Assembly (NCBI GenBank): GCA_003695015.1
Contig: RFJD01000072.1
Location: 1 to 7,746, forward strand
Source of the DNA: Verrucomicrobiota bacterium
Lineage (GTDB): Bacteria; Verrucomicrobiota; Verrucomicrobiia; Limisphaerales; J093
Direction: 5' to 3'
Length of the DNA: 7,746 bases
In this document: positions 6,687-7,746 of the stretch, piece by piece
How the letters are laid out: the number at the start of each line of letters is the position of its first letter
How positions within the stretch are numbered: the first letter of the stretch is position 1
The notes under the pieces: generated by a model
Database searches by the model: none
Told to the model about the DNA's origin: nothing
Seen by the model: only the letters and a program-made list of their open reading frames with translations
Program-made: the position numbers and the translations under genes

Positions 6687-7184
6687 TCAGGCGATCTGGA
6701 GACGCGGATCGTTGGCGAGCATCTCGTCCAAAACCGGCCACTCGACGCCGCTGGTGGCGCGCAGGGTGTTGAGGTAAACGGACACCTTTTCGGGGGCGTG
6801 TTTGGCCAGCAGATTCTCCACGGCCTGCTTGAGCTTGACCTCGTCGATTTCGGCCGGGAACTCCTCGACGATGCCGTCCTCGTGCTCGATGCCCAAATCG
6901 TTGAGGAAATCGATGAGCATGCCCTTCTCGGCCTTGAGGAGCCATTCCCGCAACAGCGCCGCGGCGGCCTCCTCCATCCGCGGCCGGCTGAGCACGTTGA
7001 TCATCTCGGCGTGACGCTGGACGCGGGGTTTGCGTTGAAGGAAGACGGGCCGGACGCGCAAGGCCTCGGCCACGGCGGCCAGGATGGCTTTGTACGCCTC
7101 TTTTTGCTCAGTGAACAGGTACTGGATGATCTCCTGCGCCAGTTGGGCAGGCATGAAGCCGATCAGTTCGTGGCACTTCAGCAT
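6687..7184 (-). CDS. Small helical protein of unknown function, 165 residues
   Basis: I do not recognise a named family. From ATG 7184 the protein begins MLKCHELIGF and appears soluble and all-helical, with no signal peptide, membrane segment or metal motif. A basic patch (RVRPVFLQRKPRVQRH, 43-58) is followed by an acidic C-terminal half. Two segments look alike: 77-109 (LLREWLLKAEKGMLIDFLND...) and 121-155 (AVENLLAKHAPEKVSVYLNT...), each an amphipathic helix, a short turn, then an (F/Y)LN helix, suggesting a weak internal duplication. Normal amino-acid balance, in contrast to the Arg/Pro/Gly-rich overlapping frames, supports coding. A TTG at 7313 would add 43 residues, but that extension is Arg/Gly-rich and unlike a protein, so I use the ATG; no clear Shine-Dalgarno site precedes it. 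The GH95 gene starts only 30 bp downstream and may be co-transcribed, though no functional link is evident. Confidence 0.75.
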   Translation of the reverse strand: MLKCHELIGFMPAQLAQEIIQYLFTEQKEAYKAILAAVAEALRVRPVFLQRKPRVQRHAEMINVLSRPRMEEAAAALLREWLLKAEKGMLIDFLNDLGIEHEDGIVEEFPAEIDEVKLKQAVENLLAKHAPEKVSVYLNTLRATSGVEWPVLDEMLANDPRLQIA

Positions 7185-7431
7185 GGTGACGACGGTTCGC
7201 GGATGATCCCGACGCTGTTTTTCCGATCGCGCGGGCCGGCCCCCGGACTGCCGGCGGGCCGAACCCTCCCTCAGAAAGCCCCTTCCCGTACCGGCCGGCG
7301 CGGTTTTGGGCAAGGTTTTTCGACCGGAGACCTCCGCCCGCTCCCTCGTTCGAGAGGCGCCGTTGCCGCCCCAAGCCGACGACTTTCAAGCAAACCCGCG
7401 CCAGCCGCCGGCCCGGCGAGGGGCAATGGCG
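7185..7431. other. Intergenic gap, 247 bp, no gene seen
   Basis: Between the NERD-like gene and the 165-residue gene I find no credible reading frame, tRNA or T-tailed terminator. It is very GC-rich. It holds short GC palindromes, including GCCGGC at 7235-7240 and 7250-7255 with a 9-base loop, but no T-run follows that stem in the direction of transcription. The promoter of the 165-residue gene is presumably here, but no convincing -35/-10 pair stands out. Confidence 0.5.
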
Positions 7432-7746
7432 TCAGAACTCGACCGTGCGGCACCTCTCGTCGAAACGGGCGATGACGGCTGCCAGATCCTCCGGTCGATA
7501 GCGGGCCGGCTCGCCGGTCAGGTACTTGGCGAGGTAATCGGCGTTCATGGCCTTGACTTCGTAGTTGCCGAGAGATCGGACATACCACCCCGGCAGGACG
7601 ATCACCGGCTGGATGCGCAGGTCCTGACGGGTGGTCTCCCGCAGCAGCCGCTGCACCCATTTGGCGTTTCGCTGCACTTGGGGCACCGCCCCGGCATCCG
7701 TGCCCCAAGGGTAAATCAAGCAACGCCCGTCGAACCGAACCTCGTA
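7432..7746 (-). CDS. C-terminal part of a NERD (nuclease-related) domain protein; N-terminus beyond the window
   Basis: The frame is open from the right edge to TGA at 7434-7432, giving the last 104 residues. They begin YEVRFDGRC and contain GAVPQVQRNAKWVQRLL (19-35) and IQPVIVLPGWYVRS (45-58). This order matches the C-terminal half of NERD domains as I know them: a strand with xxDGxxL, then QxxRNAxWLxxLL, then PVxxLPGWxV. NERD domains resemble Holliday-junction resolvase/restriction-like nucleases and often sit at the end of membrane-anchored proteins. The catalytic Asp/Glu/Lys residues expected further upstream are outside the window, so nuclease competence cannot be judged. A TTG at 7719 lies in frame but cuts into the conserved strand and is not the true start. 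The gene ends 247 bp before the next one. The NERD assignment is from motif memory, not a search. Confidence 0.68.
   Translation of the reverse strand, partial: YEVRFDGRCLIYPWGTDAGAVPQVQRNAKWVQRLLRETTRQDLRIQPVIVLPGWYVRSLGNYEVKAMNADYLAKYLTGEPARYRPEDLAAVIARFDERCRTVEF

Noticed and set aside
7235..7255. GC hairpin (GCCGGC, 9-base loop, GCCGGC) considered as a terminator
   Set aside because: The stem is only six base pairs, no T-run follows on the minus strand, and such palindromes are expected by chance at this GC content.
7185..7313. N-terminal extension of the 165-residue protein from TTG 7313
   Set aside because: The extra 43 residues are Arg/Gly-rich and disordered-looking and have a rare start codon; the ATG at 7184 begins normal protein sequence.
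7108..7389. Minus-strand 93-codon frame across the 247-bp gap
   Set aside because: It overlaps the 165-residue gene in another frame, has a biased composition rich in Gly and Arg, and lacks a ribosome site.

Overview
The window (7746 bp, GC-rich) carries six protein genes, all on the minus strand, and no RNA gene, mobile element or CRISPR array that I can see. A secreted GH95 fucosidase, a Tat-dependent Rieske protein, a fused cytochrome b-cytochrome c, few Shine-Dalgarno sites and high GC fit a heterotrophic, respiring Gram-negative bacterium. I favour the Verrucomicrobiota (PVC group), but this is inference from gene content; no taxonomic marker is present.

Layout in transcription order (right to left): (1) 7746-7432, the C-terminal end of a NERD-like protein running off the right edge; (2) a 247-bp gap with no convincing gene; (3) 7184-6687, a 165-residue all-helical protein of unknown function; (4) 30 bp further, 6656-4308, a complete exported GH95 alpha-L-fucosidase with all four catalytic residues; (5) after 67 bp with a weak promoter candidate, 4240-2246, a 664-residue membrane-anchored TPR protein; (6) after about 120 bp, 2125-1580, a Tat-exported Rieske iron-sulfur protein; (7) overlapping it by ATGA and preceded by the only good Shine-Dalgarno site noted in the window, 1583-<1, a seven-helix cytochrome b fused to a cytochrome c region with at least two haems, cut by the left edge.

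The Rieske and cytochrome b-c genes form a compact quinol:cytochrome c oxidoreductase in which the c-type haem subunit is fused to cytochrome b. The seven-helix count (cytochrome b6 plus subunit IV) puts the fused cytochrome c on the periplasmic side, where the Rieske head also lies. The TPR gene may be a partner of this complex or only a neighbour; GH95 is an unrelated carbohydrate function.

The strongest observation is in cytochrome b. It aligns almost without gaps, and with the same residue numbering, to plant/cyanobacterial cytochrome b6. The periplasmic-side haem site is intact (H86, H187, G51, G135). The cytoplasmic-side site is degraded: ligand H202 is Tyr, the haem-packing glycines 37 and 121 are Val and Leu, and the haem c_n cysteine 35 is Thr; only H100 remains. 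This suggests a Rieske/cytochrome b complex without a normal n-side haem b, and so possibly without a conventional Q-cycle.
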